Counted from the first letter of the stretch, positions 46,133-57,479 are shown. The stretch: 64,000 nucleotides of DNA from Haloglycomyces albus DSM 45210 (GCF_000527155.1 NZ_AZUQ01000001.1:2539615-2603614); one strand, 5' to 3'. The notes: a model not told the origin generated them from the letters alone. Made by a program: numbers and translations.

Positions 46133-46184
46133 CGCCGTTGAAAAGGGGGTCACGATCATTGTCGTGACCCCCTTTTCAACGGCG
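46133..46184. terminator. Strong bidirectional terminator
   Basis: A perfect 23-bp stem (46133-46155 and 46162-46184) with a 6-base loop and AAAA/TTTT runs inside the arms, between the convergent reductase and aceE genes. Confidence 0.88.
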
Positions 46185-46194
46185 AAAGTAGTCG

Positions 46195-48933
46195 CTAGGA
46201 ATCGCCCCCGGCTTCACCGGCATCCGCCGCTGTCGGGTCGGTGATCTTGTATTGCTCTGCCGCCTGAACGGCCAGCTCCGGCTTCACTTCACCGGCGGCC
46301 GCCAAACGCTGCAATACCGCGACCACGGTCGACTCCGCGTCGATGTTGAAGTGCCGACGCAAAGCACCGCGCGTATCGGAATGTCCGAAACCGTCGGTAC
46401 CCAAAGACGTATAGTCTCCCGGCACCCACCGGCTGATCAAGTCCGGCACGGCGATTTGATAGTCCGTGACGGCGACGAACGGTCCCGATGCCTGCGACAG
46501 CTGCTGTGTCACGAACGGCGTGCGGCGCTCGCGGTCCGGGTGGCGCAGGGCCTCGTTCTCGGCGTCCATGGCGTCACGGTTCAATTCACCCCAGGACGTG
46601 ACCGACCAGACGTCGGCCGAGACGCCCCATTCTGCCGCCAGGAGGTCGGCGGCCCTCTGCGCCGCCGGCATGGCCGAACCGGACGTGAGGATCTGAGCCT
46701 TGGGGCCGTCCGCGTCGTTGGCGCGGACGCGGTGTATACCTTTGAGGATTCCCTGGAGATCAGCGTCCTCGGGCTCAGCGGGCTGTTCGATCGGCTCATT
46801 GTAGACGGTCAGATAGTAGATGACGTTTTCTTGCGTCTCACCGTACATTCGCTCCAAGCCGTCGCGCATAATGTGGCCGATTTCGTAGCCATACGACGGA
46901 TCATAGGACCGCACAGCCGGGTTGGTGTGCGCCAACAATAGGGAATGGCCGTCCTCGTGCTGTAGACCCTCACCGTTCAGCGTGGTCCGACCGGCGGTGG
47001 CTCCGACGAGGAAACCACGGGTCATCTGGTCGGTGGCGGCCCAGATCGAGTCGGCGGTCCGCTGGAATCCGAACATAGAGTAGAAGATGTAGAAGGGAAT
47101 CATCGGTTCGCCGTGCGTCTCATAGGACGTACCGGCGGCGGTGAAGGCCGCCATCGATCCGGCTTCGTTGATGCCCTGGTGCCACAACTGACCCTGCTTG
47201 GACTCCTTGTACGACAGGAACAGGTCACGGTCCACCGGCGTGTAGTTCTGCCCGACGCTGGAGTAGATCTTGTTGGTGGAGAACATGGCGTCCATACCGA
47301 AGGTACGTGCCTCATCGGGAATGATGGGAACCCAGCGCTTGCCGGTTTCCTTGTCCTTCATGAGGTCCTTGAGAACGCGAACCAGCGCCATGGTCGTGGC
47401 CGCCTTCTGCTTACCCGATCCGCGTTTGGCCGCCTTATACGCGGAATCTCCGGGTAGCGACAGCGGAATGTGCGTGGTCCGCCGCTCGGGAATATGTCCA
47501 CCTTGATCAGCGAGGCGTTGCTGAATGTACTCCGCTTCCTCACTGCCTTCGGCCGGTTTCAGGTACGGCACGGTGTAGGGGTTTTCCTCGATGACGTTGT
47601 CGCTGATGTCCATGCCGAGGGTGTCGCGGAATCCCTTGATGTCGTCAATGGCCATCTTCTTCATCTGGTGAGTGGCGTTGCGACCCTGGAACGACGGTCC
47701 CAGAGTCATGCCCTTCACCGTGTGGGCCAGGATAACGGTCGGTTGTCCCTTATGCTCCACTGCGGCGCGGTAGGCGGCGTAAACCTTCCGGTCGTCATTG
47801 CCGCCTCGTTTCATGCTCCAGATCTGTTCATCGGACAGGTGTTCGACGAGTTGTAGAGCACGTGGATCGCGCGAGAAGAATTCATCGCGGATGAAGCCGC
47901 CGGATTCGGCGCGCAGGGTCTGGAAGTCACCGTCAGGCAGGGTGTTCATGAGGTTGAGCAGCGCACCGGTCGTATCGGCTTCCAGAATCGGGTCCCAGTC
48001 CCGGCCCCAGATGACTTTGAGGACGTTCCAGCCGGCGCCCTTGAAAGTGGCTTCCAATTCCTGAACGATTTTGCTGTTACCGCGAACCGGTCCGTCCAAA
48101 CGCTGCAGGTTGCAGTTGATGACGAACGTCAGGTTGTCGAGGTTGTTGTTGGCCGCGTATTGCAGGGCTCCACGCGACTCCGGTTCGTCCATCTCACCGT
48201 CACCGAGGAAGGCCCAGACGCGCTGATCCGAGGTGTCCCGGACGCCACGGTCTTGCAAGTACCGGTTGAACCACGCTTGATTGATCGCGCTGATCGGCCC
48301 CAGGCCCATGGAAACGGTGGGGAACTGCCAATAGTTCGACATCAGGCGCGGGTGCGGATAGGAGGGAAGTCCGCCCTGAGGACGCGACAGTTCTTGGCGG
48401 AAACCGTCCAAGTCGTCTTCGGTGAGACGCCCTTCGATATAGGAGCGGGCGTACATCCCCGGCGAGCCGTGACCCTGGAAGTAGATCTGGTCGCCGCCGC
48501 CCGGATGGCGACGTCCACGGAAGAAGTGGTTGTATCCGACCTCGTACAGGTTGGCCGCCGAAGCATAAGTGGAGATATGGCCGCCCACTCCGACACCCGG
48601 GCGCTGCGCGCGGTGGACGGTCATGGCGGCATTCCATCGGACGAAGTTCTGAATACGCTGTTCGATCGCTTCGTCACCGGGGTAGTGTGGCTCGTCCGCG
48701 GCCGGGATCGTGTTGACAAAATCGGTGACCGTCGGAGACGACGGGAGATCCACCTTCTTGTCTTCGGCGTGATCGATCAATCGTTGCATGATGTAGCGGG
48801 CCCGATCGGACCCGGCGGTGCTGATCAAGCCGTCAAGTGAGGCCAACCATTCGTTGGTCTCTTCCGGGTCGGCGTCGGGTACACCGTTGGGTGTCACATC
48901 GCTGACGTCAGAGCGGTTGTTATCCGTTGTCAC
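46195..48933 (-). CDS. aceE: Pyruvate dehydrogenase E1, homodimeric type
   Basis: A 912-residue thiamine-diphosphate enzyme that decarboxylates pyruvate and passes acetyl to lipoyl-E2. The ThDP motif [14 protein letters not shown] is present, as are the [22 protein letters not shown] segment and [13 protein letters not shown]. Length equals the actinobacterial AceE norm. GTG at 48933 is preferred because GAGGTA lies 7 bases upstream; an in-frame ATG at 48951 is the alternative, and the long upstream frame is not part of the protein. E2/E3 genes are not in the window. It is divergent from a peroxiredoxin. Confidence 0.95.
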   Translation of the reverse strand: MTTDNNRSDVSDVTPNGVPDADPEETNEWLASLDGLISTAGSDRARYIMQRLIDHAEDKKVDLPSSPTVTDFVNTIPAADEPHYPGDEAIEQRIQNFVRWNAAMTVHRAQRPGVGVGGHISTYASAANLYEVGYNHFFRGRRHPGGGDQIYFQGHGSPGMYARSYIEGRLTEDDLDGFRQELSRPQGGLPSYPHPRLMSNYWQFPTVSMGLGPISAINQAWFNRYLQDRGVRDTSDQRVWAFLGDGEMDEPESRGALQYAANNNLDNLTFVINCNLQRLDGPVRGNSKIVQELEATFKGAGWNVLKVIWGRDWDPILEADTTGALLNLMNTLPDGDFQTLRAESGGFIRDEFFSRDPRALQLVEHLSDEQIWSMKRGGNDDRKVYAAYRAAVEHKGQPTVILAHTVKGMTLGPSFQGRNATHQMKKMAIDDIKGFRDTLGMDISDNVIEENPYTVPYLKPAEGSEEAEYIQQRLADQGGHIPERRTTHIPLSLPGDSAYKAAKRGSGKQKAATTMALVRVLKDLMKDKETGKRWVPIIPDEARTFGMDAMFSTNKIYSSVGQNYTPVDRDLFLSYKESKQGQLWHQGINEAGSMAAFTAAGTSYETHGEPMIPFYIFYSMFGFQRTADSIWAATDQMTRGFLVGATAGRTTLNGEGLQHEDGHSLLLAHTNPAVRSYDPSYGYEIGHIMRDGLERMYGETQENVIYYLTVYNEPIEQPAEPEDADLQGILKGIHRVRANDADGPKAQILTSGSAMPAAQRAADLLAAEWGVSADVWSVTSWGELNRDAMDAENEALRHPDRERRTPFVTQQLSQASGPFVAVTDYQIAVPDLISRWVPGDYTSLGTDGFGHSDTRGALRRHFNIDAESTVVAVLQRLAAAGEVKPELAVQAAEQYKITDPTAADAGEAGGDS

Positions 48934-49326
48934 GGGCTTTACCTCGTTCATTAAGAGTCGTGAAGCCACTGGACCGTCGGCGAGCCTGCGCACCTCTGCA
49001 GGTAACGACGGTTCTGTGTCTTCGATAAAGGCAAGGTGTCTGTAGATTCTTACATCCTCAGTCGAATCTACCGCGCACTCCCACGTTATCGCAGTGTTCA
49101 TGGGACCTGGGCCACAGCAATTCGGCCGGAATAACTCGATCCAGCTCACAACGGTGCCGCACCCGTCATTCGCGATATGCACAACAGGTCCCGCGACGTT
49201 GAAGCGATACGGTGAACAAATGACTGTTTCTCCCATGAACGTTCTGTGCGCCAGGGACGATCACCCGTAGGCGGCGGGAGAGACAATCATGCGCAATGAC
49301 CGGACAATGGAAGGAGAGGCACGAGC
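48934..49326. promoter_or_regulatory. Divergent region aceE / ahpE with inverted repeat
   Basis: 393 bp between divergent genes. GTAGATTC (49042-49049) and GAATCTAC (49064-49071) form a perfect 8-bp inverted repeat spaced by 14 bases, about 110 bases ahead of aceE, and may be an operator. The open frame extending aceE upstream across this region is not considered coding. Confidence 0.5.
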
Positions 49327-49791
49327 ATGCCACTCGAAGTAGGTCAGACGGCACCCGCCTTCACTCTCAAAGACCAGAACAACCAGGAAGTGTCGCTTTC
49401 TGATTTCAAAGGCGAGAAGAACGTCTTGCTGGTGTTTTACCCCTTCGCCTTCACCGGTGTCTGTGAAGGGGAACTGTGCGGAATCCGCGACAACCTGTCC
49501 AATTACGACAACGACGACACCGCGGTTCTGACCGTGTCCATCGATTCCCCGTTCGCTCACAAGGTGTGGGCCGAGCGTGAAGACTTCACCTTCCCGTTGC
49601 TGTCGGATTTCTGGCCGCACGGCGAGGTCGCTCAAGCCTTTGGCGTCTTCAACGACGAGAAGGGAATGGCCAATCGCGGGACCTTCGTCATCGACAAGGA
49701 GGGCGTGGTTCGTTTCAGTGAAATGAACATGCCCGGTGACGCTCGTGACCAGAGCGGATGGCAGAAGGCTCTGGAAGAGCTGTCGTCTTAA
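49327..49791 (+). CDS. ahpE: AhpE-type peroxiredoxin
   Basis: A 154-residue peroxiredoxin of the actinobacterial AhpE group. The peroxidatic cysteine is Cys 46 in PFAFTGVCEGELCGIRD, with the Thr and later Arg of the active site. A further cysteine at 51 is worth noting because mycobacterial AhpE is described as a 1-Cys enzyme. ATG at 49327. It lies opposite aceE. Confidence 0.9.
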   Translation: MPLEVGQTAPAFTLKDQNNQEVSLSDFKGEKNVLLVFYPFAFTGVCEGELCGIRDNLSNYDNDDTAVLTVSIDSPFAHKVWAEREDFTFPLLSDFWPHGEVAQAFGVFNDEKGMANRGTFVIDKEGVVRFSEMNMPGDARDQSGWQKALEELSS

Positions 49792-49877
49792 AACGGAATA
49801 GACGTATGTAGGGCATCGTTGAGCGTCGCTGGACGCGAATCTCAACGATGCCTCTTTTGTGTGGACGGCCTGTCACT

Positions 49878-50384
49878 TCAGATGGAACTCGGCCTGTCGC
49901 TGCGGTGGAGTTTACGCAGGAGACGATCGAGCTCCCGACGCTCCGCATCGTCCAGCGGAGACAGGACCTCGTCCAGGTATTCCACCTCGTCGCGAACGGC
50001 TCCTTCCACGGCCTGCCGCCCCTTTTCGGTAAGACGAACCCGCAGGGCACGACGATCGTCCGGATCGGGGAGCCGTTCGATCAGTCCGGAACGTTCCAGC
50101 TTGTCCAGGCGACCGGTGAGGCCGCCCGAAGTGAGCATGAGAGTGGAGCCGATTTGTTTGGGTGACAAGGTATAAGGTTCCCCACTGCGATACAGCGAAG
50201 CGGCCACGTCGAATTCGGTACGCCCCAGACCGTGAAGGCGGAAGATCTCCTCCAGGTGGGCACTGACCACCAGCCGTGAGACCCGGTGGAGCCGTCCGAT
50301 GGTTCCCATGGCGTCGGTCGTCAGATCGGGTAGTTCACGATTCCACTGGGCAACGATGTCGTCAACGGCGTCTGAATGATTCAC
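49878..50384 (-). CDS. MarR-family regulator
   Basis: A 168-residue winged-helix repressor-type protein. The DNA-binding region LSPKQIGSTLMLTSGGLTGRLDKLERSGLIER and the wing DPDDRRALRVRLTEKG are typical. The start is GTG at 50384. It is divergent from an EamA transporter, and a 26-bp palindrome lies between. Confidence 0.9.
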   Translation of the reverse strand: MNHSDAVDDIVAQWNRELPDLTTDAMGTIGRLHRVSRLVVSAHLEEIFRLHGLGRTEFDVAASLYRSGEPYTLSPKQIGSTLMLTSGGLTGRLDKLERSGLIERLPDPDDRRALRVRLTEKGRQAVEGAVRDEVEYLDEVLSPLDDAERRELDRLLRKLHRSDRPSSI

Positions 50385-50443
50385 ACCCCCATGATTCCAG
50401 GTCCATTCGGTGTTAGCTGACTCATCCCTAAGTATCTTGTATA

Positions 50444-50469
50444 AAACTAATTTAGTACTAAGATAGTTT
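50444..50469. promoter_or_regulatory. Putative MarR operator
   Basis: A 26-bp dyad: AAACTA at 50444-50449 matches TAGTTT at 50464-50469, around a perfect TAGTACTA core at 50453-50460. It lies 60 bp before the MarR start and 53 bp before the transporter ATG, in AT-rich DNA suited to both promoters. Confidence 0.7.
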
Positions 50470-50521
50470 AATCGAAGCTAAATCAGCGCCACGGCAAACG
50501 GTGCCACCGAAAGGAAACCGC

Positions 50522-51424
50522 ATGCTCAACCGACCCATCGACCTGATCATCACCGCTCTCGCCCCCGTCATGTGGGGCACCACCTACGCCGTCACCACCG
50601 AATTCCTTCCCGCCGACCACCCCCTCACCACCGCCCTCATACGGGCGCTCCCCGCCGGACTCCTCCTAGTCCTCATCGCCCGCCGACTCCCTCAAGGAAG
50701 CTGGTGGTGGAAATCAGCGGTCATCGGCACCCTCAACATCGCCGCGTTCTTCGCTTTGCTCTTCATCGCCGCCTACCGGCTACCCGGCGGAGTCGCCGCC
50801 GTCGCGAGCGCGGTCGGCCCACTCGCCGCCGCCGGAGCGAGCATCATCATTCTGCGCAGCCACATCCGCCCCCGAACCTGGATACTGGGCATCACCGGAA
50901 TATTCGGGGTGGCACTCGTATCGCTCACCGCCGAAGCACGGCTCGACCTCCTCGGCGTCCTGGCCGGAATATCGGGAGCCGCCGGAATGGCCGTCTCCAC
51001 CGTGCTCACCAAACGCTGGGGACAACCCCACAACACCGGACCCGCCGCGCTTGCCGGCTGGCAACTCACCTGGGGCGGGTTGGTGCTCCTACCCTTCGCC
51101 CTCCTCATCGAAGGAAGCCCACCAGAACCAACCAGCGTCAACCTCCTCGGATACCTCTACCTCGGACTCGTCAACACCGCCCTCGGCTACTGGCTCTGGT
51201 TCCGAGGAATCAGCCGCCTCAACCCCGTATCCCTCACCTTCCTCGGAATAGGATCCCCACTCACCGCAGCACTGGTCGGCTGGATCGCCCTAGGAGAAAC
51301 CTTCACCCTCCCGCAGGCACTCGGCTTCCTCATCGCCATCACCGCGACAGTGGCCGCCCAAACCACCCCACAACGTCAACGCCCCGCTCTCGACACCAAA
51401 ACCCTCGAACCCGCCAGCGCATAA
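50522..51424 (+). CDS. EamA-family (DMT) transporter
   Basis: A 300-residue membrane protein with ten hydrophobic helices in two EamA repeats, like RhtA/YdcZ-type metabolite exporters. The first repeat starts PIDLIITALAPVMWGTTYAV, and the second has LTWGGLVLLPFALL and LGYWLWFRGISRLNPVSLTFL. The ATG at 50522 follows AAAGGAAA; a start seven codons earlier is less likely. It is probably repressed by the divergent MarR and forms an operon with the next gene. Its codon use is especially rich in C-ending codons. Confidence 0.9.
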   Translation: MLNRPIDLIITALAPVMWGTTYAVTTEFLPADHPLTTALIRALPAGLLLVLIARRLPQGSWWWKSAVIGTLNIAAFFALLFIAAYRLPGGVAAVASAVGPLAAAGASIIILRSHIRPRTWILGITGIFGVALVSLTAEARLDLLGVLAGISGAAGMAVSTVLTKRWGQPHNTGPAALAGWQLTWGGLVLLPFALLIEGSPPEPTSVNLLGYLYLGLVNTALGYWLWFRGISRLNPVSLTFLGIGSPLTAALVGWIALGETFTLPQALGFLIAITATVAAQTTPQRQRPALDTKTLEPASA

Positions 51425-51436
51425 GGAGAACGAACA

Positions 51437-52069
51437 ATGAAAATCGCCGTACTCGGAGCAAACGGAAAAACCGGCGCACGTATCGCCGCAGAGGCCACCA
51501 CGCGCGGACATGACGTCACCGGAGTCGTTCGATCATCACCAAGAGAGGCGCTCGCGAAGGTGGATTATCGAATCGGGGACGCGACCTCGGCGGATCAGGT
51601 CGCGGACTTGGCCGCGATGCACGACATTGTGGTCCATGCGGTTCGTCCGCCGCTGGGGCAAGAGGACGCCTACGATTCGATGATGGTGAACATCCTGGAA
51701 GGTGTGCGGGGGAGTGCAACTCGCCTGTTGGTGGTGGGAGGTGCCGCTTGCCTCAGGGTGCCGGATTCGGGACTGCTGGTGGTGGAGGATGAGCGCTACG
51801 TCAAACCGGAGTTTCGCCCCATACCGGAGGCCAGCCTGCGTCAATGGAGAATCTGCGCGGCTTCTGACGTGGAATCGCTGACCTATATGAGTCCGCCTGC
51901 GGAGTTCCGTCCCGGAGAACGTACGGGACGCTACCGATTGGGAACCGATTACATGGTGACCGATGCCGAGGGACGTGGCTTCATCACGATGGAGGACTAT
52001 GCCGTAGCCATGGTGGATGAGGTGGAAAGCCCTCAATCGGAGGGACGCCTTATGACCGTTGGCTACTAG
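51437..52069 (+). CDS. NAD(P)-binding SDR-like protein
   Basis: A 210-residue protein with the Rossmann start KIAVLGANGKTGARIAAEA and the atypical-SDR/NmrA-like body. ATG at 51437, 12 bp after the transporter stop and preceded by AAGGAG, so the two are co-transcribed. A detoxification or redox-sensor role is plausible, but the substrate is unknown. Confidence 0.85.
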   Translation: MKIAVLGANGKTGARIAAEATTRGHDVTGVVRSSPREALAKVDYRIGDATSADQVADLAAMHDIVVHAVRPPLGQEDAYDSMMVNILEGVRGSATRLLVVGGAACLRVPDSGLLVVEDERYVKPEFRPIPEASLRQWRICAASDVESLTYMSPPAEFRPGERTGRYRLGTDYMVTDAEGRGFITMEDYAVAMVDEVESPQSEGRLMTVGY

Positions 52070-52105
52070 AAACGCTCGTCAGGAATTGTCGCGGCGTATG
52101 TAGAA

Positions 52106-52130
52106 GAGGGCCGGGCTATGCCCGGCCCTC
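52106..52130. terminator. Bidirectional terminator hairpin
   Basis: An 11-bp perfect stem, GAGGGCCGGGC (52106-52116) with its complement (52120-52130) and a 3-base loop, between the convergent SDR and betT genes. Confidence 0.8.
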
Positions 52131-52141
52131 GCCTCTATTCG

Positions 52142-54253
52142 CTAGTGGTTACTGTTTTCCGGTAGGTCCGGATCACCGAAGGTGACGTCGTCGGGAAGCG
52201 GATTGGATCCAGGTGCCTCTCGGCTGAGACGCAGGAACTCCAAGTGATGTTCGTAGTGGTCCAACATATCGCTGATCAGCTGGTTGGACGTATACCCCAT
52301 GACGTCGTAGCCCTGGTTACCCTCGGTGAGGTGTACTTCCAGCCGCCAGTATTCCTGTGTTTCCGAGACCATACCCATGGCAAAGCCGGGCACTTCGGCC
52401 GATTCGGGCTGAATGGCGTATTCGAAGTGCTGTTCGGTGCCCATGCCCACCTGTAGTTCGAGGTAGGGCAGTCCGGTCGACTCCAAGGTGGTTTGGGTGA
52501 CCAGGGTTTCCACGCCCTGCTGCTCCAATTCATTGGCGACGGACTCGAAGGCGGGGCGGGCTGTGGTCTCCAGGTACCGAATGACCTGTCGTTTACCCGG
52601 ATAGCTCATGGTGCGGCTGACACGTTGCCGCCACGTACGACTACTGCCACGGTCCACAGTGGAACGTTCGGCCACCGAAGCGTGATAGGAGGCCCGCTTG
52701 GCTTCGGTACGTAGGGATTCCACTCGTAGGGCCTTCCAAAGTCCGAAGCCGATCAGGTACAGCACAAACGAGAACGGTAGCCCCATGATCACCGTGGCGT
52801 TTTGCAGTGCTGTGATTCCGTCGACCAACAGCATGGCGATGGTGAGCAGACCGAGAACCACCGACCAGAAGATGCGCATCCAAGGCTTGGCATCCTTGCG
52901 TGGATCGCTCAGTTTGGTAGTGAAGTTCCCCAGCACGATGGCGCCGGAGTCCGCCGAGGTGACGTAGAACAGCAGCCCCACGAAGGTCGCCAGTCCGGCA
53001 ATGAAGGTGACTCCCGGATACTGCGCCAGGAGATTGTAGAAGCCCTCCTCGGGTACCGCCATGGTGGTTTCTCCGAACTCCTCGTCACCGCCGCGTACCT
53101 GGTTGATCGCGGCGTTACCGAAGATCGCCAGGAACATCAAAGTGAAGAGGAACGGAATGATCATGGCCGCACCCACGAATTGACGGATGGTGCGTCCACG
53201 GGAGATCTTGGCCAAAAAGAGCCCGACGAAGGGTGCCCAGGCGATCCACCAGGCCCAGAAGAAGAGGGTCCACAGTCCCATCCATTCGGGATTGGGATCA
53301 TAGGCCATAGTGTCCAGCGTCATACCGGGGAACATGGAGACGTAGTCGCCGACGTTCAGCACCAGTTTGTTGAGTAGATCGATCGGTCCTTCAACGATCA
53401 TGATGTAGACCATCAGACCGATGGCGAGGATGACGTTGAGCTCGGACAGGCGACGAATTCCCTTATCGATACCGGCGACCGCCGAGGCGGTGGCCATGAG
53501 GACCGCCACCAAAATGATCGCTACCTGCATCAGCGTGTTCTGCGGCAGGTCGAAGAGGAAATTGAGACCGTAATTCAGCTGGACGACACCGATTCCCAGG
53601 CTGACGGCTACCCCGAAGGTGGTTCCCAGGACGGCGGCAATGTCCACCGCGTCTCCGACACGGCCTTGAACGCGTTTTCCAAAGATGGGAAAGAGGGCCG
53701 AGCGGATGGTCAAGGGCAGCTGGTGCCGGAAGGCGAAGTACGCCAGGGCGATACCCATGAGCGTGTACATTGCCCAACCGGTGAGCCCGTAGTGGAACAA
53801 TGTCCAGACGATCGCCTCACGGGCGGCCTCCACGGTCTGCCCTTCGATCTGTGGTGGCGCCATGTATTGCGTGACCGGTTCGGCGACGGAGAAGAACATC
53901 AGGTCGATACCGATACCGGCGGCGAACAACATGGCCGCCCAGGCGAAGACGCTGAAATCGGGCGTGGCGTGATCCGGTCCCAGCTTGACCCTGCCGTAGC
54001 GGGAGAAGGCCAGAACGAGGACGAAGATGACGACGAGAGTTCCGGTTAGGAAGTAATACCAGCCGAAGTACTCGGAGACCCAGCCGACGGCGGTTCCGAT
54101 CACGTTGTTGGCGGCGTCGGGGGCAATGATGCTCCAGAGGCTGAAGAGTACTAGGGCGATGGCCGAACCGTAAAAAACGGCCGGCTTGATTCTGTCTTTC
54201 TTATCCGTTCCATTGGCCGGTGTGGCCAAGGTATCGGTCTCATTATCGGGCAC
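52142..54253 (-). CDS. betT: Choline/betaine BCCT transporter with long C-tail
   Basis: A 703-residue BCCT-family importer with about 12 membrane helices (residues 25-510). The family signature FFWAWWIAWAPFVGLFLAKISRGRTIR is complete. The C-terminal ~180 residues (about 525-703) are cytosolic, as in BetT proteins in which this tail sets osmotic activation. The start is GTG at 54253 after AAGGAG. It lies directly behind betA, so choline is the likely substrate. Confidence 0.92.
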   Translation of the reverse strand: MPDNETDTLATPANGTDKKDRIKPAVFYGSAIALVLFSLWSIIAPDAANNVIGTAVGWVSEYFGWYYFLTGTLVVIFVLVLAFSRYGRVKLGPDHATPDFSVFAWAAMLFAAGIGIDLMFFSVAEPVTQYMAPPQIEGQTVEAAREAIVWTLFHYGLTGWAMYTLMGIALAYFAFRHQLPLTIRSALFPIFGKRVQGRVGDAVDIAAVLGTTFGVAVSLGIGVVQLNYGLNFLFDLPQNTLMQVAIILVAVLMATASAVAGIDKGIRRLSELNVILAIGLMVYIMIVEGPIDLLNKLVLNVGDYVSMFPGMTLDTMAYDPNPEWMGLWTLFFWAWWIAWAPFVGLFLAKISRGRTIRQFVGAAMIIPFLFTLMFLAIFGNAAINQVRGGDEEFGETTMAVPEEGFYNLLAQYPGVTFIAGLATFVGLLFYVTSADSGAIVLGNFTTKLSDPRKDAKPWMRIFWSVVLGLLTIAMLLVDGITALQNATVIMGLPFSFVLYLIGFGLWKALRVESLRTEAKRASYHASVAERSTVDRGSSRTWRQRVSRTMSYPGKRQVIRYLETTARPAFESVANELEQQGVETLVTQTTLESTGLPYLELQVGMGTEQHFEYAIQPESAEVPGFAMGMVSETQEYWRLEVHLTEGNQGYDVMGYTSNQLISDMLDHYEHHLEFLRLSREAPGSNPLPDDVTFGDPDLPENSNH

Positions 54254-54339
54254 TTTTTGCTCCTTATATAGTTGTTGCCCCGCAGAAGCGAACCGCCCGT
54301 GGTCGACGGTCGGTGACGGTCGGCCACGGGCGTGGGCAC

Positions 54340-56001
54340 TTAGCCTTGAGAAGCACTCTTATCGTGTTGGTAGTACGGCACGTCGGAAGCGGGCAAGGGC
54401 GTATTGCCGAGAACGAGGTCCGCCGCCTTCTCCGCCAGCATCATGACCGGGGCATAGATATTGCCGTTGGTCAGATACGGCATTGCGGAGGCGTCGACGA
54501 CCCGAAGGCCCTCGAGACCGTGAACCTTCATCGACAGTGGATCGACGACCGCGTCGTCGCCGACGCCCATCTTTGCCGTACACGACGGGTGGTAGGCCGT
54601 CTCGGCGTCCTTGGCGACCCAATCCAGGATTTCCTTGTCGCTCTGGACACCCGGCCCCGGGCTCAGCTCGCCCGCGTCGTATTCCTTGAACGCGTCCTGA
54701 GCCATGATTTCCCGGCCCACCCGGATGGCCTCGATCCATTCCTTTCTGTCGTTGGGGGTGGAAAGGTAGTTGAACCGCAGCCTCGGCTTCTCCTTCGGGT
54801 TGTCGGACTTGATCTTCACGTCCCCACGCACGTCGGAGTACATAGGTCCGATATGGATTTGATAGCCGTGCTTGGCGTCCACCTTGGTTCCGTCGTAACG
54901 GACCGCGATGGGCAGGAAGTGGAACATCAGGTTGGGGTAGTCCACGACGTCGTTGCCGCGAACGAACCCGCCTGCCTCGAAGTGGTTGGTGGCCGCCGGG
55001 CCACGTTGACCCCACAGCCACTGCATACCGATGATCGGGTAGTACAGCGGGTTGTAGATGGGGTTGTAGCTGACGGGCTGGGACGAGGCGTGTTGAATAT
55101 AGGCCTCCAGGTGGTCCTGGAGGTTCTCGCCCACACCTGGCAATTCATGGCGCGGTTTGATGCCGACCGATTGCAGGTGTTCGGGGTCGCCGATACCCGA
55201 CAGCTGTAGTAGCTGCGGTGTGTTGATGGAGCCGCCCGACAGGACGACTTCACCGGCCAAGACGGTGTGGTTGATACCGGCTCGGCGATATTGAACGCCG
55301 ACGGCCCGCTTCCCCTTCATAAGGACCTTGGTGACTCGTGAGAGCGTGGTGAGCTCCAGGTTCGGGCGGTCTTTAATCGGGTGATAGTAGGCTCGGGCGC
55401 TCGACCAGCGACGACCGTTTTTGATGTTGCGGTCGAAGTGCTGGAAACCTTCTTGCTGGTAGCCGTTGACGTCCCGAGTGATCGGGTAGCCGGCCTGTTC
55501 GGCGGACTTCAAGAAGGCCTTGAACAGCGGATTGGCGGCGGGGCCGCGTTCCAGCCACAGAGGACCTTCGTCGCTGCGCCAGTCGTCGGGACCGACGGTC
55601 AGGTTCTCCATCCGCTTGAAGTATGGCAGGCAGTGCGCATAGTCCCACGTCTCCATGCCGGGGTCGGCGGCCCAGCGTTCCAGGTCCATGGGGTTACCGC
55701 GTTGGAAGATCATACCGTTGATGGACGACGACCCTCCGAGAACCTTTCCGCGTCCGTGGTAGACGCGACGGCCCCCCATGTACGGCTCCGGCTCTGATTC
55801 GTAGCGCCAGTCGTAGAGCGGATTACCGATGATCTGGGTCAGGGCGGCCGGCATGTGGATGAAGATGTCCCAAATCCAGTCTGTACGGCCCGCCTCGATC
55901 ATGAGGACCTTGTTGGTGGGGTCCTCCGACAATCGATTGGCGAGCACGCAGCCTGCGGAACCGCCTCCGACGATGATGTAATCGTATTTCTTGACCGCCA
56001 T
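54340..56001 (-). CDS. betA: Choline dehydrogenase
   Basis: A 553-residue GMC flavoprotein that oxidises choline to betaine aldehyde. The FAD loop [20 protein letters not shown] starts the protein, [18 protein letters not shown] is the GMC signature, and [11 protein letters not shown] carries the active-site histidine. Its ATG overlaps the betB stop by one base (TAATG), giving tight coupling. No signal peptide, unlike the GMC enzyme at 3-5 kb. Confidence 0.94.
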   Translation of the reverse strand: MAVKKYDYIIVGGGSAGCVLANRLSEDPTNKVLMIEAGRTDWIWDIFIHMPAALTQIIGNPLYDWRYESEPEPYMGGRRVYHGRGKVLGGSSSINGMIFQRGNPMDLERWAADPGMETWDYAHCLPYFKRMENLTVGPDDWRSDEGPLWLERGPAANPLFKAFLKSAEQAGYPITRDVNGYQQEGFQHFDRNIKNGRRWSSARAYYHPIKDRPNLELTTLSRVTKVLMKGKRAVGVQYRRAGINHTVLAGEVVLSGGSINTPQLLQLSGIGDPEHLQSVGIKPRHELPGVGENLQDHLEAYIQHASSQPVSYNPIYNPLYYPIIGMQWLWGQRGPAATNHFEAGGFVRGNDVVDYPNLMFHFLPIAVRYDGTKVDAKHGYQIHIGPMYSDVRGDVKIKSDNPKEKPRLRFNYLSTPNDRKEWIEAIRVGREIMAQDAFKEYDAGELSPGPGVQSDKEILDWVAKDAETAYHPSCTAKMGVGDDAVVDPLSMKVHGLEGLRVVDASAMPYLTNGNIYAPVMMLAEKAADLVLGNTPLPASDVPYYQHDKSASQG

Positions 56002-57479
56002 TAGTCGTCCTTTCCTTCAAACCAACGCATGGGCTCGGGACTGATGTTCTGCCAGATGTGCTTGGTTTCGCGGTATTCGTCGAGACCGTGATGCCCCAGC
56101 TCGCGGCCGACACCCGATTTACCGAATCCGCCCCATTCAGCCTGTGGAACGTAGGGGTGGAAGTCGTTGATCCAGATCGTTCCGTGGCGCATGGCGGAGG
56201 AGACGCGCTGAGCTTTGGAGGCGTCGGACGTCCATACGCCTCCGGCCAGACCGTATTCGGTGTCGTTGGCCAGCGCGATGGCTTCGTCTTCGGTCGTGAA
56301 CGTCTCCACCGATAGAACGGGCCCGAATACCTCTTCGCGGACGATCGTCATGTCGCGATTGCAGTCGTCGAAGATGGTCGGTTCCAGGAAGTATCCGTCG
56401 GTCAACGCCGGGTCGTCGGGGCGTTTACCGCCACAGACCAGTGTGGCGCCCTCGTCGATCGCGGTTTGAATGTAGTTCTCCACCTTCTCGCGGTGCTCCC
56501 GCGAGACCATGGGACCTACCTCGACGCCTTCGTCCTGCCCGCGTCCAAGCTTGACCTTCCGAGCCCTGTCGGCCACGGCGGAAATGAAGTCGTCCTTGAT
56601 CGATTCTTCGATGATCAGTCGTGCTCCAGCCGAGCAGACCTGTCCGGAGTGGAAGAAGGAAGCGTTCAGGGCGTAATCGACCGCCGTTTCGAAGTCGGCG
56701 TCGGCGAAGACCACGTTCGGGTTTTTACCGCCCAGCTCCAGAGCGATGTTCTTGACGTCGGCGGCGGCCGCGGCCATGATGCGTTTACCCGTGTGGAGCC
56801 CGCCCGTGAACGACACCATGTCCACGTCGGGGTGTTCGGTCATGGGAGCGCCGGTGGTGGCTCCACCACCGAGCACCAGGTTGACCACTCCGGCAGGAAC
56901 TCCGGAGGCCTCGATGATCTTGACCAATTCGATCGTCGCCAGTGGGGTGACTTCGGAGGGTTTAATGACACACGTGTTTCCCGCCGCGAGTGCCGGAGCG
57001 AGCTTCCACGACATCTGTAGGAGGGGGTAGTTCCACGGCGCGATGAGGGAACAGACACCGATCGGCTCGTAGACGATGCGGCTGACGGTGTTCGGGACAC
57101 CGGTGTCGGTGACGCGTCCGGAGTCCTTATCGGCCATGTCGGCGTAGTAACGGAAGACGTTGGTGATGTCGTCGACGTCCGTTTCCGCTTCCAAGAGCGT
57201 CTTACCGGTATCGAGTGATTCGATGCGGGTCAGCTCACTCTTCCGGTTCTGCAATTCGGAGGCGACGGCGCGCAGACAGTCCCCGCGCTCGGAAGCGGGA
57301 GTCTGTCGCCACGGGCCGGAATCAAAGGCCTCGCGGGCGGCTTTGACCGCGGCGTTGACGTCGTCGGAGTCGGCTTCGGCCACTGTGGCCAGTGGTTGGT
57401 CGTTGGCTGGGTCAAGGACGGTTCGGGTGGCGTCGTTGATCGCGTCGACCCACTTCCCGTTTATAAATAGGTCAGGCAT
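56001..57479 (-). CDS. betB: Betaine-aldehyde dehydrogenase
   Basis: A 492-residue NAD(P)-dependent aldehyde dehydrogenase that makes glycine betaine. The NAD-binding [21 protein letters not shown], the glutamate in [17 protein letters not shown] and the catalytic cysteine in [12 protein letters not shown] are present. ATG at 57479. First gene of betB-betA-betT; the regulator BetI is not seen. Confidence 0.94.
   Translation of the reverse strand: MPDLFINGKWVDAINDATRTVLDPANDQPLATVAEADSDDVNAAVKAAREAFDSGPWRQTPASERGDCLRAVASELQNRKSELTRIESLDTGKTLLEAETDVDDITNVFRYYADMADKDSGRVTDTGVPNTVSRIVYEPIGVCSLIAPWNYPLLQMSWKLAPALAAGNTCVIKPSEVTPLATIELVKIIEASGVPAGVVNLVLGGGATTGAPMTEHPDVDMVSFTGGLHTGKRIMAAAAADVKNIALELGGKNPNVVFADADFETAVDYALNASFFHSGQVCSAGARLIIEESIKDDFISAVADRARKVKLGRGQDEGVEVGPMVSREHREKVENYIQTAIDEGATLVCGGKRPDDPALTDGYFLEPTIFDDCNRDMTIVREEVFGPVLSVETFTTEDEAIALANDTEYGLAGGVWTSDASKAQRVSSAMRHGTIWINDFHPYVPQAEWGGFGKSGVGRELGHHGLDEYRETKHIWQNISPEPMRWFEGKDD

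Noticed and set aside
48952-49236. N-terminal extension of AceE
   Set aside because: AceE proteins of actinobacteria start near the chosen site, and the extension covers the promoter region with an inverted repeat.
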